Positions 8,406-16,228 of a stretch of DNA of 53,415 nt are shown here, piece by piece. The DNA comes from Xylophilus ampelinus (GTDB lineage: Bacteria; Pseudomonadota; Gammaproteobacteria; Burkholderiales; Burkholderiaceae_C), in assembly GCF_901875635.1 (NCBI RefSeq), contig NZ_CABFMN010000099.1, positions 1 through 53,415 on the forward strand, written 5' to 3'. The translations under genes were made by a program, and so were the position numbers. Position 1 is the stretch's first letter. Each line of letters begins with the position of its first letter. A model generated the notes under the pieces. The model searched no databases and was not told the DNA's origin. It saw nothing but the letters and a program-made list of their open reading frames with translations.

Positions 8406-9808
8406 CAGCTCACCCTCACGACTTTGCCGGGATTCATGACGCCCACAGGATCCAGGAACTGCTTGAGCCTTTGCATCAGCGCCAGCTCCGTTCCGCCGCG
8501 ATACCGCTCGAGCTCGTCCACCTTCGACTTGCCGATCCCGTGTTCCGCGCTGACGGTCCCACCACCGCGGATGGCCTCTTCATGCACATGGCGCGTGAGC
8601 GGCGCCACTTCCTGCAGGAACGTCGCCCGGTCCATGCCTTCCGGCCTGACCAGGTTGAAGTGCAGGTTGCCGTCGCCAAGATGCCCGAACACCTGCAACC
8701 GGACGCCGGGCAACATGGCGAAAAGAACCCTTTCGGTAGCCGCAACGAAGCGCGGGATGTCGCCGATCGGAATGGCAATGTCGTGCTTCACGCTGCCCTG
8801 CTCGATCCGCTCCGCCTCCACGATCGCTTCGCGCAGGTGCCACAAGTGCTGCGAGTCCGACAGGGATGCGCCGACCACCGCATCGATGACGGTGCCAGCG
8901 TCATGGAGCTCCGAGAGGGCCGCTTCGACGCGCTCGTCCATCGGATGGTCGGATTCCCACTCGAGCAGCAGCATCCAAGGGTGCCGAGCCGCGAACGGCT
9001 GCTGGACACCGGGGACGTTGCGAACCGCAAGCGTCACGCAGGCGTCCGACATGAGCTCGCAAACCGCCAGTTCGGACGCGAACCGCGCCTGCAGGCGATT
9101 GAAGCACGTGACAGCGTCCCCGAGGCTTCCGACGGCCGCCAGCACGGTCAGCTTCTCGCGCGGGAGAGGAAACAGTTTCAGGGTGGCGGCCGTGATCACT
9201 CCCAGGGTTCCCTCCGACCCGACGAACAGCTGCTTGAGGTCGAAGCCCATGTTGTCCTTGCGCAGGGAGCGGCACGCATCGAGGATGGCGCCGTCCGGCA
9301 GGACCACTTCCAGCCCGAGAACGAGGTTGCGCATCGAACCGTATTTGCGCACATGGTGGCCGCCCGCATTGGTCGCGATCGTTCCTCCGATCTGGCAGGA
9401 GCCCTCCGCGCCAAGGCTCAGGGGCAGCAGCAGCCCCTGCTGGCGGGCAGCTTCGCAGGCCGCGGCGAGCACCACGCCCGCTTCGACCGTGATCGACGCA
9501 TTGGCGACGTCAACGCCGCGGATGGAACGCATGCGCTCCAAGCTGAGGACAACCGCAGCGCCGGAAGCGTCGGGAACGGCACCTCCACAAAGGCCGGTGT
9601 TGCCGCCCTGGGGCACCAGCGGCACCTTCTCGCGCGCGCACAGCCGCACGATGGAAGCCACTTCCTGCGCAGTGGCCGGCTTGACGACAAGCTCGGCGGC
9701 GCCGCGGTGCACGCCGCGAATGTCCACGAGGTATCGTTCGAGATCAGCCGCCGCCTCGACCCAGCCGGCCGATCCGACGACCGATTTCAGCTCTCCGAGC
9801 ATCGACAT
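8405..9808 (-). CDS. FAD-linked oxidase, GlcD/D-2-hydroxyacid dehydrogenase type
   Basis: A 467-residue protein of the vanillyl-alcohol-oxidase fold. The FAD-binding part includes VPQGGNTGLCGG and GGTIATNAGGHHVRKYGS. The C-terminal domain has FGHLGDGNLHFN and EHGIGKSK, motifs of D-lactate and D-2-hydroxyglutarate dehydrogenases with their His-containing active site. It should oxidise a D-2-hydroxy acid to a 2-keto acid. It is coupled by TGATG to the SDR upstream and the ferredoxin reductase downstream. With a ThDP enzyme in the cluster, it could feed a 2-keto acid to a decarboxylase or lyase. That link is inference. Confidence 0.87.
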   Translation of the reverse strand: MSMLGELKSVVGSAGWVEAAADLERYLVDIRGVHRGAAELVVKPATAQEVASIVRLCAREKVPLVPQGGNTGLCGGAVPDASGAAVVLSLERMRSIRGVDVANASITVEAGVVLAAACEAARQQGLLLPLSLGAEGSCQIGGTIATNAGGHHVRKYGSMRNLVLGLEVVLPDGAILDACRSLRKDNMGFDLKQLFVGSEGTLGVITAATLKLFPLPREKLTVLAAVGSLGDAVTCFNRLQARFASELAVCELMSDACVTLAVRNVPGVQQPFAARHPWMLLLEWESDHPMDERVEAALSELHDAGTVIDAVVGASLSDSQHLWHLREAIVEAERIEQGSVKHDIAIPIGDIPRFVAATERVLFAMLPGVRLQVFGHLGDGNLHFNLVRPEGMDRATFLQEVAPLTRHVHEEAIRGGGTVSAEHGIGKSKVDELERYRGGTELALMQRLKQFLDPVGVMNPGKVVRVS

Positions 9809-10581
9809 CAGTGCAGGTAGGTTCCGCCGTCGACCACCAGGGTCTGCCCAGTGATGAACGACGAGTCCGGGGAGGCCAGGAAGAGCACCGCGCCGACGAG
9901 GTCATCGGGATACTGGTCGCGTGCGATCGACCGACCCTGGAGGGAAATGGAACGTGACTGCGACATCTGCCCTTCGTTCTCCAGGACCGAGGGGCTGATC
10001 GTGAAGCCCGGGGCCACGCAGTTGACCAGGATGCCATGCGCGCCCAGCTCCTTGGCCAGGCTTCTCGTCATCGCCAGCACCGCTCCCTTGCTGGAGACAT
10101 AGTGCAGGAGCAGCGGAACGCCCTTGAAGGCGGCAGCCGACCCGATGTTCACGATGCGCCCTCCCCCGGCTGCCTTCATCGGGCCCGAGACCGCACGGCA
10201 GAACCGAAACACGCCGACCACGTTCACATCGTAGACGCGCATCCACTCTTCGGCGCCGATCTCCTCGAAAGGCCGAGGCGGAATCCCGGTGGCGATGCCC
10301 GCGTTGTTCACCAGGATGTCGACGGAGCCGAATTTGGCGACGGCCTGGGCGACCGCCTGCTCGACCTGGGCGTCGACCGTGACATCGGCGGTGACGCCCA
10401 GCACCCGGGCCCCCTGCGGGTCGAGTGAACGTGCGGCGTCCTCGGCCCCTCGCACATCCACGATCACCACGCGCGCGCCCTGCTCCATGAAGCCGCGGGC
10501 CACCGCCAGGCCGATGCCCGCCGCGCCCCCGGTCACCAAGGCTGTCTTTCCCCCGAAACGCCCCTCTCGCGAACCATGCAT
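9808..10581 (-). CDS. SDR-family NAD(P)-dependent dehydrogenase
   Basis: A classical short-chain dehydrogenase of 257 residues. It has the cofactor motif TGGAAGIG, the NNAG motif, a catalytic Ser (NIGSAA) and the YxxxK pair in HYVSSKGAV. The C-terminus ITGQTLVVDGGTYLH is typical. The ATG at 10581 overlaps the livF stop as TGATG, the junction used throughout this operon; a GTG at 10584 is also possible. It could be the cis-dihydrodiol dehydrogenase that follows the Rieske dioxygenase, because the other SDR in the cluster lacks the Tyr-Lys pair. An alternative role is oxidation of a side-chain alcohol. Confidence 0.88.
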   Translation of the reverse strand: MHGSREGRFGGKTALVTGGAAGIGLAVARGFMEQGARVVIVDVRGAEDAARSLDPQGARVLGVTADVTVDAQVEQAVAQAVAKFGSVDILVNNAGIATGIPPRPFEEIGAEEWMRVYDVNVVGVFRFCRAVSGPMKAAGGGRIVNIGSAAAFKGVPLLLHYVSSKGAVLAMTRSLAKELGAHGILVNCVAPGFTISPSVLENEGQMSQSRSISLQGRSIARDQYPDDLVGAVLFLASPDSSFITGQTLVVDGGTYLH

Positions 10582-11300
10582 CACAGATACTCCCAGATGT
10601 TCAAGCGTGCGAGGTCCTCGGGTGGCCCGTCGAATTCACGGCACACCCCGTCCTTCACGACATAAAGCCGGTCGACAACCTTCACCATCGACGCGATGTT
10701 CTGCTCCACCAGCAGGATGGAGATCCCCGCCGTATCGCGCAGCCGGCTGATGGTTCTCATGAGCTCGTGCACCACAACGGGCGCGAGGCCGGTGGTCGGC
10801 TCATCCAGCAGCAGCGCCCGCGGCTCGAGCATCAAGCCCATTGCGAGAGCCACCATCCGCTGCTCGCCGCCGCTCATGAGCCCTGCATGCTGGGCGCGCC
10901 GTTGCGCCAGGCGCGGAAACAAGCCTTCCACGAATCCCAGCCGCTCCGCCAGGTCGACGCTGCGCGCCTTGGCGCCGGCCACCCGGTAGGCCGTCTCGAG
11001 GTTTTCACGCACGCCAAGGTTCGGAAACACGTTCCGCTCCTGAGGCACGTAGCCGAGGCCCGCCAGCCGCAGGTCCAGCGGCTCGGTGTTTCGCACGTCC
11101 AGACCGAAAGCGTGCACCGTTCCACCGCGCAGGCGCAACAGGCCCGCGATGGACTTGAGCATGGTCGTCTTGCCCACCCCGTTCGGGCCGATGATGCCCA
11201 CGATCTCGCCGCGGCCCAGCCGCAGCGAGGCGCCGCGCAGGACCTCGGCGTCGCCGTAGCCGACGTGAACGCGGTCGACAAGGAGGACGTTCTCTGGCAA
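10581..11300 (-). CDS. livF: Branched-chain-amino-acid-type ABC transporter ATPase LivF
   Basis: A 239-residue ABC ATPase with Walker A GPNGVGKTT, signature MSGGEQRM, Walker B ALLLDEPTTGLAP and the switch region VEQN. The VEQN switch and LxIWEYL tail mark it as the LivF type. It powers uptake with LivG, LivM, LivH and the binding protein encoded upstream. One base separates it from livG. Transporters of this class import amino acids, and in catabolic clusters often aromatic acids; the latter fits here. Confidence 0.9.
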   Translation of the reverse strand: MPENVLLVDRVHVGYGDAEVLRGASLRLGRGEIVGIIGPNGVGKTTMLKSIAGLLRLRGGTVHAFGLDVRNTEPLDLRLAGLGYVPQERNVFPNLGVRENLETAYRVAGAKARSVDLAERLGFVEGLFPRLAQRRAQHAGLMSGGEQRMVALAMGLMLEPRALLLDEPTTGLAPVVVHELMRTISRLRDTAGISILLVEQNIASMVKVVDRLYVVKDGVCREFDGPPEDLARLNIWEYL

Positions 11301-11301
11301 C

Positions 11302-12069
11302 TTATTCTCCGAGGTAGAGGCTCACGACTTCGGGGTCCGCCAGGACCTCGTCCACCGGGCCGTCACGGAACACCCGCCCCTGGTGCAGGAAGATCACGCG
11401 GGTCGCCAGGGAACGCACGAGGGCGAGGTTGTGCTCCACGAAGATGACCGCCTTGCGCTGATCGGCCAGCGTGAGCAGGCACTTGCGTACTTCTTCCACC
11501 TGCGGCGGCTCCAGACCCGCGCACAGCTCGTCGAAGCACAGGACGGATCCGCGCGCGGCGAGCACCTGGGACAGCATCAGAAGCTTCTTCTCGCCGTACG
11601 AAAGCAGTGCGGCGGGTGTGTCTGCCAGGGCAGCCAGGCGCGCCTCCACCGGATGGGCAGGCCGGAAGGTGACGGCGGGCTGGACAGGCCGCAGCGCCGA
11701 CCACAGCGAAGAAAGGAAGCGCTCCTTGTTGCCGGGTGTCCGGGAAAGCTCAATGCTTTCCGCAACCGTAAACGAACCGAAAACGCGGGGATGCTGGAAC
11801 GTCCGCAGCAGGCCGGCCCGCGCGCGGGCGTAGCCCGGCATGCGCCCGATGTCGACAGCAGCGAGCTCGATCTCCCCCCCGTCCGGTTGCAGCACGCCGG
11901 TCAGCACGTTCACCAGAGTGCTTTTTCCCGCGCCGTTCGATCCAACCAGGGCCGTGATGGAGCCGGCGCCGATGTCGAACGACACCTCCTCCAGCACGCG
12001 AATGCCGCGAAAGCTCTTGCGGATGTTCCGCACCGACAACAAAGACTCTTGGTCAGGCATGGGCAGCAT
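11302..12069 (-). CDS. livG: ABC transporter ATPase LivG, divergent
   Basis: A 255-residue LivG-type ATPase starting at ATG 12069, overlapping the livM stop as TGATG. Walker A is GSNGAGKST. The family insert RTFQHPRVF is present. The ABC signature is LLSYGEKKLLML where LSYGQQRRLEIA is usual. Walker B reads LCFDELCAGLEP in place of LLLDEPAAGLNP, and the switch is VEHNLALV. Catalytic residues appear kept, but the signature and Walker B surroundings are unusual for the family. It acts with LivF at the membrane. Confidence 0.88.
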   Translation of the reverse strand: MLPMPDQESLLSVRNIRKSFRGIRVLEEVSFDIGAGSITALVGSNGAGKSTLVNVLTGVLQPDGGEIELAAVDIGRMPGYARARAGLLRTFQHPRVFGSFTVAESIELSRTPGNKERFLSSLWSALRPVQPAVTFRPAHPVEARLAALADTPAALLSYGEKKLLMLSQVLAARGSVLCFDELCAGLEPPQVEEVRKCLLTLADQRKAVIFVEHNLALVRSLATRVIFLHQGRVFRDGPVDEVLADPEVVSLYLGE

Positions 12070-12944
12070 CAATGCGAAGGACGCGACGGCGGGGCTTTCC
12101 CGAGCAGACCCTGGGGGCGCAGGAACACGACGGCGACGAGCAGTGCCCCATAGGAGAACTGCCGCAGCGCGGGGGCGATGCCGTGCGGCAGCGGCAGGAA
12201 CTTCAGCGCCTCTGGCAGCAGGATCAGCACCAGGGCTCCCAGCATGGGCCCGAGCAGCGTTCCGGCACCGCCGAGCATCACCATCAGCAGCACCAGGATC
12301 GACAGGCTGATGTTGAAACTGTGGGGATCGATGTAGGACGTGTAGTGCGCGTACAGCGAGCCGGCGTAGGCGGCGACGCAGGCCGAAAGCCCGAACGTGG
12401 CGAGCTTGGTTGCGGTGGCATGCTTGCCGAGCGAGGTCGCACCCGCCTCGTCGTCGCGGATCGCCCGCAGGACGCGGCCGAAGGGCGACCCCGCGATGCG
12501 CCGCAAGAGCCACCAGAGCGCCGCGCAGCTGCCGAGGACCAGGGCCAGGAACGCCACGCCACGCAGCTTGAGTTCGAAAATGGCAATAGGCGGGATGTTG
12601 GACACACCCGCGTCGCCGCCGGTGACCGATCGCCAGTTCTGCGCCACGGTGGTGAAGACCATCTGCACGGCGATGGTGACGATCAGCAGGTAGACGCCGC
12701 GGATGCGGATCGCGGGCAGCGCCACAAACAGGCTCAGCAGCGTCGCCAGCCCCATGCCGGCAAGCATCGCCGCGGCCATCGGCCAACCAGCCTTGACCAG
12801 CAACGCGGTCGAATAGGCGCCGATGCCGAAGAAGACGCCGGTGGCCAGGGACATCATGCCCCCCAGGCCCACCAGCAGGTCCAGCGACAGCGCGAGAATG
12901 GCGAAGATGCCCGCCATGCTGAGGATGTGGATCAGGTAGTCCAT
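12069..12944 (-). CDS. livM: ABC transporter permease LivM
   Basis: A 291-residue membrane protein with about eight to nine hydrophobic segments, the glycine-rich start typical of LivM (LSLDLLVGLGGMMSLATGVFFGIGAYSTALL), the loop around RIRGVYLLIVTIAV, and the ATPase-contact segment GSPFGRVLRAIRDDE. The C-terminus FLRPQGLLG is shared with LivH. It forms the channel with LivH. It lies 6 bases after livH. Confidence 0.92.
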   Translation of the reverse strand: MDYLIHILSMAGIFAILALSLDLLVGLGGMMSLATGVFFGIGAYSTALLVKAGWPMAAAMLAGMGLATLLSLFVALPAIRIRGVYLLIVTIAVQMVFTTVAQNWRSVTGGDAGVSNIPPIAIFELKLRGVAFLALVLGSCAALWWLLRRIAGSPFGRVLRAIRDDEAGATSLGKHATATKLATFGLSACVAAYAGSLYAHYTSYIDPHSFNISLSILVLLMVMLGGAGTLLGPMLGALVLILLPEALKFLPLPHGIAPALRQFSYGALLVAVVFLRPQGLLGKAPPSRPSH

Positions 12945-12950
12945 GGGTTC

Positions 12951-13835
12951 TCAGCGCGCCTGGCTTCCGAGCAGTCCCTGCGGGCGAACGAGCAGGAGGA
13001 TGTAGAGCAGTCCGAAGGTCATGACCTCACGCCAGCCGGCGTCGAAGAACCACACCATCAGGCTTTCGGCCACGCCGATCAGCAGCCCCGCGATCAAGGC
13101 GCCCGCGATCGAACCGCGGCCACCGAAAATCGCGACGATGGCGCCCATCAGCACGATGTGGATGGCGTCGTGCGGCGTGACGCCACGGTTGTACAGGTAG
13201 ACGAGCGCCGCGGGTGCGCCGGCCGCAGCGGCGACGGCGCTGGCCGCCGTCGTCACCTGCAGGGTCTTGATGCCAAGGGAATGGGCGAGAGACGGATTCT
13301 CAGCCACGGCGCGCATGTTCTTCCCGAGCTGCGTGAAGCGCATGAGGAACCCGAGGCCAGCGAAGGCCATGGCCGTGACCCCGACCACCAGCAGCGTGTA
13401 GGTGTCGAGCAGCACGCCGTAACCGGGGATCAGCGGTGCCCGGGTCGCGCCGGGATCGGCTTGCACGCCTTCTGGGCCGAAAGCCATCGTCACCGCGTAC
13501 TCCAGACAGATCAGCAGTCCCAGGGACGCCGTCAGCATGCCCATCTCGCCGGAGCCGCGCCGCACCAGCCGGCTGTACGCGAGCCGGTCTATCAGCACGC
13601 CGAGCACCACGGCGGTCAGGATGGCTGCGAGCAACGCCACCCAGAGCGGCGCTCCGAGTTTGGACAGCACGACGTAGCCGGCATAGCCGGCGGCGATGAT
13701 CACGCCGCCGTGGGCCAGGTGCACGATGTCGGCCAGCCACCACAGCAGCGAGAAGCCGATACCCGCGAGTGCGTAGAGGCAGCCGGTACCGAATCCGTCG
13801 ATGAGCAGATTGACCAGAAGAGTGAGTTGCTCCAT
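12951..13835 (-). CDS. livH: ABC transporter permease LivH
   Basis: A 294-residue permease with hydrophobic segments along its length. Family signatures: GTGCLYALAGIGFSL near the N-terminus, HGGVIIAAGYAGY, the ATPase-contact loop TQLGKNMRAVAENPSLAHSLGI, and the end LLVRPQGLLGSQ. It is the second membrane half of the Liv importer. It begins 12 bases after the binding-protein gene. Confidence 0.92.
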   Translation of the reverse strand: MEQLTLLVNLLIDGFGTGCLYALAGIGFSLLWWLADIVHLAHGGVIIAAGYAGYVVLSKLGAPLWVALLAAILTAVVLGVLIDRLAYSRLVRRGSGEMGMLTASLGLLICLEYAVTMAFGPEGVQADPGATRAPLIPGYGVLLDTYTLLVVGVTAMAFAGLGFLMRFTQLGKNMRAVAENPSLAHSLGIKTLQVTTAASAVAAAAGAPAALVYLYNRGVTPHDAIHIVLMGAIVAIFGGRGSIAGALIAGLLIGVAESLMVWFFDAGWREVMTFGLLYILLLVRPQGLLGSQAR

Positions 13836-13847
13836 GCGCGGAAGGCG

Positions 13848-15005
13848 TCAGCCCAGATCGTCCAGCTTCGTGAACTTGCCGTCGCGCACCACCTTCACGA
13901 TGGAGGATCGAAGCACGCTTCCGTCCTTGTAGTTGAAGCGGTAGCCGCCCGCCGCGCCCTGGTACTGCGGGACGGAGGTCGTGAGGTACTCGCGGAAGCT
14001 GGCGCCGGTCAGAGCCTTGTTCTGCTTCGCCAGCCCGTCAGCCACCATGGCGTACAGCATCACCAGGTCATAGTGATTGGCCTGGTGCACGTTTGGCGGC
14101 CGGCCATGCTTTTTCTGGAAGGCGTCGACGAACTTGCGGCTCCCGGGGCCGGGATTGGCGGCGTCGTAGGACGGCGAGGAGTAATAGCAGCCCTCGGCTT
14201 GAGCCCCGAGCGCAAGCACCTCGGGGTCCTCGAAAGCTCCATAGCTCAAGAAGACGCCCTTGTAGCCCAGCTCGCGCGCCTGACGCACGATCTGCGCCAG
14301 CTGCTTGCCATTGGAGCTGGTCAGGTAGATCGCGTCCGGCTTGGCGTTGAGCATCTTCAGCAGGATGGGGCGGAAGCTCGCCTCGCCCGGCTGGTGCACG
14401 TCTTCGGCGGCGATCGCGCCGCCGATGCGCGTCCAGTCCGCCTTGACGGCCTGCGCCAGCGCGGAGCCCAGATCGCTGACGACGGTGAGGATGGCGAGCG
14501 ACTTCACCTTCAACTTGTCCTTCGCGTAGGGGAGGATCAGCTTGACGGTCTCGTCGTCGAACATCCATGTCGACTGAAAGTACGGCGAGATGCCTCGGAC
14601 AGCCGGCGAGGCAGTGCTGGCCGACACCAGCATGACCTTGGCCTGGGTCGCAACCGGGGCGACCGCGGACACCACGGCAGTCCAGCCGGTGAAGATCACC
14701 TCGGTCTTGTTGACGTCCACCAGCTTGCGGAACCCCGCGATCCCCTGCTGCGCCAGCGCCTGGCTGTCCTCCTGGACCAGTTCGACCGGCCGGCCACCCG
14801 CCCCGGGACCGCCATTGACCTCCTCGACCGCGAGGGCCGCGCCTTCGAGCATCATCTGGCCCAGCTTGCCTGAGCCGCCGGTCAGCGGCATCAGGAAGCC
14901 GATGCGGCGCGGCTCACGCGCGGACTGGGCCAGGGAAATCCCGGGGACAATGGCGGCGACCGTGGTCAGGCCGGCGTGCTTGGCGAATGTTCTGCGATTG
15001 ATCAT
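13848..15005 (-). CDS. Liv-type ABC transporter substrate-binding protein
   Basis: A 385-residue periplasmic binding protein (LivK/HmgX-like family). The N-terminus has a Tat-like or Sec signal (INRRTFAKHAGLTTVAAIVPGISLAQ). Then come RRIGFLMPLTGGSGKLGQ and GRPVELVQEDSQ, typical of type I periplasmic binding folds. GAGGAG precedes the ATG at 15005. It heads the importer operon livKHMGF plus three oxidoreductases. Members of this family in catabolic clusters usually bind aromatic or branched carboxylates; the ligand here cannot be told. A candidate operator lies 64 bases upstream in the region shared with the GntR gene. Confidence 0.9.
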   Translation of the reverse strand: MINRRTFAKHAGLTTVAAIVPGISLAQSAREPRRIGFLMPLTGGSGKLGQMMLEGAALAVEEVNGGPGAGGRPVELVQEDSQALAQQGIAGFRKLVDVNKTEVIFTGWTAVVSAVAPVATQAKVMLVSASTASPAVRGISPYFQSTWMFDDETVKLILPYAKDKLKVKSLAILTVVSDLGSALAQAVKADWTRIGGAIAAEDVHQPGEASFRPILLKMLNAKPDAIYLTSSNGKQLAQIVRQARELGYKGVFLSYGAFEDPEVLALGAQAEGCYYSSPSYDAANPGPGSRKFVDAFQKKHGRPPNVHQANHYDLVMLYAMVADGLAKQNKALTGASFREYLTTSVPQYQGAAGGYRFNYKDGSVLRSSIVKVVRDGKFTKLDDLG

Positions 15006-15068
15006 GATGTCTCCTCAACGCGTGGTGGATATTCCTGTGCTCTTGCCATGCGCGGCCGGCGAAAGCTG

Positions 15069-15089
15069 ATACATATATGCATATTGGTA
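15069..15089. promoter_or_regulatory. Candidate operator B (livK / gntR divergent region)
   Basis: The A/T-rich sequence TACATATATG, followed two bases later by TATTGG, lies between the divergent livK and gntR starts, 64 and 57 bases away. The same TACATATATG plus TATGG arrangement occurs at site C. The 140-base gap must hold promoters for both genes. Binding by the adjacent GntR protein would give autoregulation together with control of the importer operon. That is inference. Confidence 0.5.
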
Positions 15090-15145
15090 ATCTATCCTCC
15101 GATATCGGCGCCGTCCTGTCAAGCTCCCGTCCCTGACTCCAAACC

Positions 15146-15907
15146 ATGTTCTCCAACAAGATTCCGATCACCTACCAGCTGGCGCAGCTCCTTCGCGCGG
15201 ACATCATGCGCGGCACCTATCCAGCCGGCGCCCGGCTGCCGACAGAGCTGCAGCTGGTCGAGGATTACGGCGTCAGCGTCATCACGGTCCAGCGCGCGCT
15301 GCGCCAGCTCGAGGAGGAGGGCCTGATCGAGCGCTTTCGCGGGCGTGGCACGTTCGTGCACAGCAGCGTGCCCTCCGCCGCCTCGCATCCTTCCTCCGCG
15401 CTCGAGCTGATGTTCTCCGACGAATTCGGTCCGGGCACCGAGGTCACGGAGAAGAAGCTGATCGAAACGCCCGAGCACCTGAAGGCGCGGTTCGGCTCGG
15501 ACAAGGTCTACGAGATCACTCGGGTGGCGCGCGACGATAAGCGCCCGTGGAGTTACTCCGTCCACCATGTGCTGCCAGAATTCGGCAAGCAGATCACGAT
15601 TGCTCAGCTGCGGCGCTACCCGATGTTCCGCATCCTGCGCGAGCAGTTCGGTCTCGGGCTGCGCAACGTCGAGATCCAGCTGGAGTCCGTCACTGCGCCG
15701 ATGCACGTCACACGACTGCTGGAAATCGAGCCACTGTCGCCTGTCCTGCTGTTCCACGGCGCCCTGTTCGCGATCGACGGCCGTCTGGTGCACACGCCGG
15801 AGATCTGGTTCCGTGGCGACCGATTCCAGTTTCGCTTCGACATGGATCTGACCCAGGACCGCACCCGCGCCGATGCCGTGCGGGCTGTTCCGCGCAAGCG
15901 CAGCTGA
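15146..15907 (+). CDS. GntR-family transcriptional regulator with UTRA domain (HutC subfamily)
   Basis: A 253-residue regulator. Residues about 7-75 form the winged helix: ITYQLAQLLRADIMRGTYPAGARLPTE is cut here into YQLAQLLRADI and GARLPTE, then VSVITVQRALRQLEEEGLI, then RGRGTFV. Residues about 95-235 match the UTRA ligand domain, with the conserved ITRVARDD and late RGDRFQFRFDMDL. HutC-type proteins usually repress and are released by a pathway intermediate. It is the only transcription factor in the catabolic cluster and one of its two plus-strand genes. It diverges from the importer operon and converges (9-base gap) with the Rieske operon, so it is the likely local regulator. Confidence 0.92.
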   Translation: MFSNKIPITYQLAQLLRADIMRGTYPAGARLPTELQLVEDYGVSVITVQRALRQLEEEGLIERFRGRGTFVHSSVPSAASHPSSALELMFSDEFGPGTEVTEKKLIETPEHLKARFGSDKVYEITRVARDDKRPWSYSVHHVLPEFGKQITIAQLRRYPMFRILREQFGLGLRNVEIQLESVTAPMHVTRLLEIEPLSPVLLFHGALFAIDGRLVHTPEIWFRGDRFQFRFDMDLTQDRTRADAVRAVPRKRS

Positions 15908-15916
15908 GCGCAAGGC

Positions 15917-16228
15917 CTACGCCGGGACGTCCACGAACACCTCGCCATCCCTGATCTCGACGGGGAAGGTGGCGATGTCGATGCGGGCGGGCGCGCACAG
16001 CGCCTTGCCGGTGCGAACGTTGAACCGTCCGGCATGCAGGGGGCATTCCACCTCATCGCCTTCCACGTAGCCCTCGGCGAGATGCGCATGGCCGTGGGTG
16101 CAGATCCCGTCGCAGGCGAACAGCTCGCCCTCGACCTTGAAGATGGCGATGTGGCGGCCGGCCGCCGTGGCCGCATAACCCTCGCCATCCGGGATCTCCG
16201 AGGCCTGCGCCACTTGCATCCAGCTCAT
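15917..16228 (-). CDS. Rieske [2Fe-2S] ferredoxin
   Basis: A 103-residue soluble Rieske ferredoxin. The cluster ligands are in CTHGHAHL and CPLHAGRF (CxH...CxxH). It should carry electrons from the reductase at 7185-8405 to the oxygenase at 17919-19690. ATG at 16228 overlaps the ThDP gene stop (ATGA). It is the last gene of the central operon. The BphA3/NdoA-like size and lack of a signal peptide point to a cytoplasmic electron carrier. Confidence 0.93.
   Translation of the reverse strand: MSWMQVAQASEIPDGEGYAATAAGRHIAIFKVEGELFACDGICTHGHAHLAEGYVEGDEVECPLHAGRFNVRTGKALCAPARIDIATFPVEIRDGEVFVDVPA

Noticed and set aside
12072..14873. 933-codon plus-strand frame across the Liv genes
   Set aside because: Gln/His/Arg-rich antisense shadow of livM, livH and the binding-protein gene; no start signal or domain.
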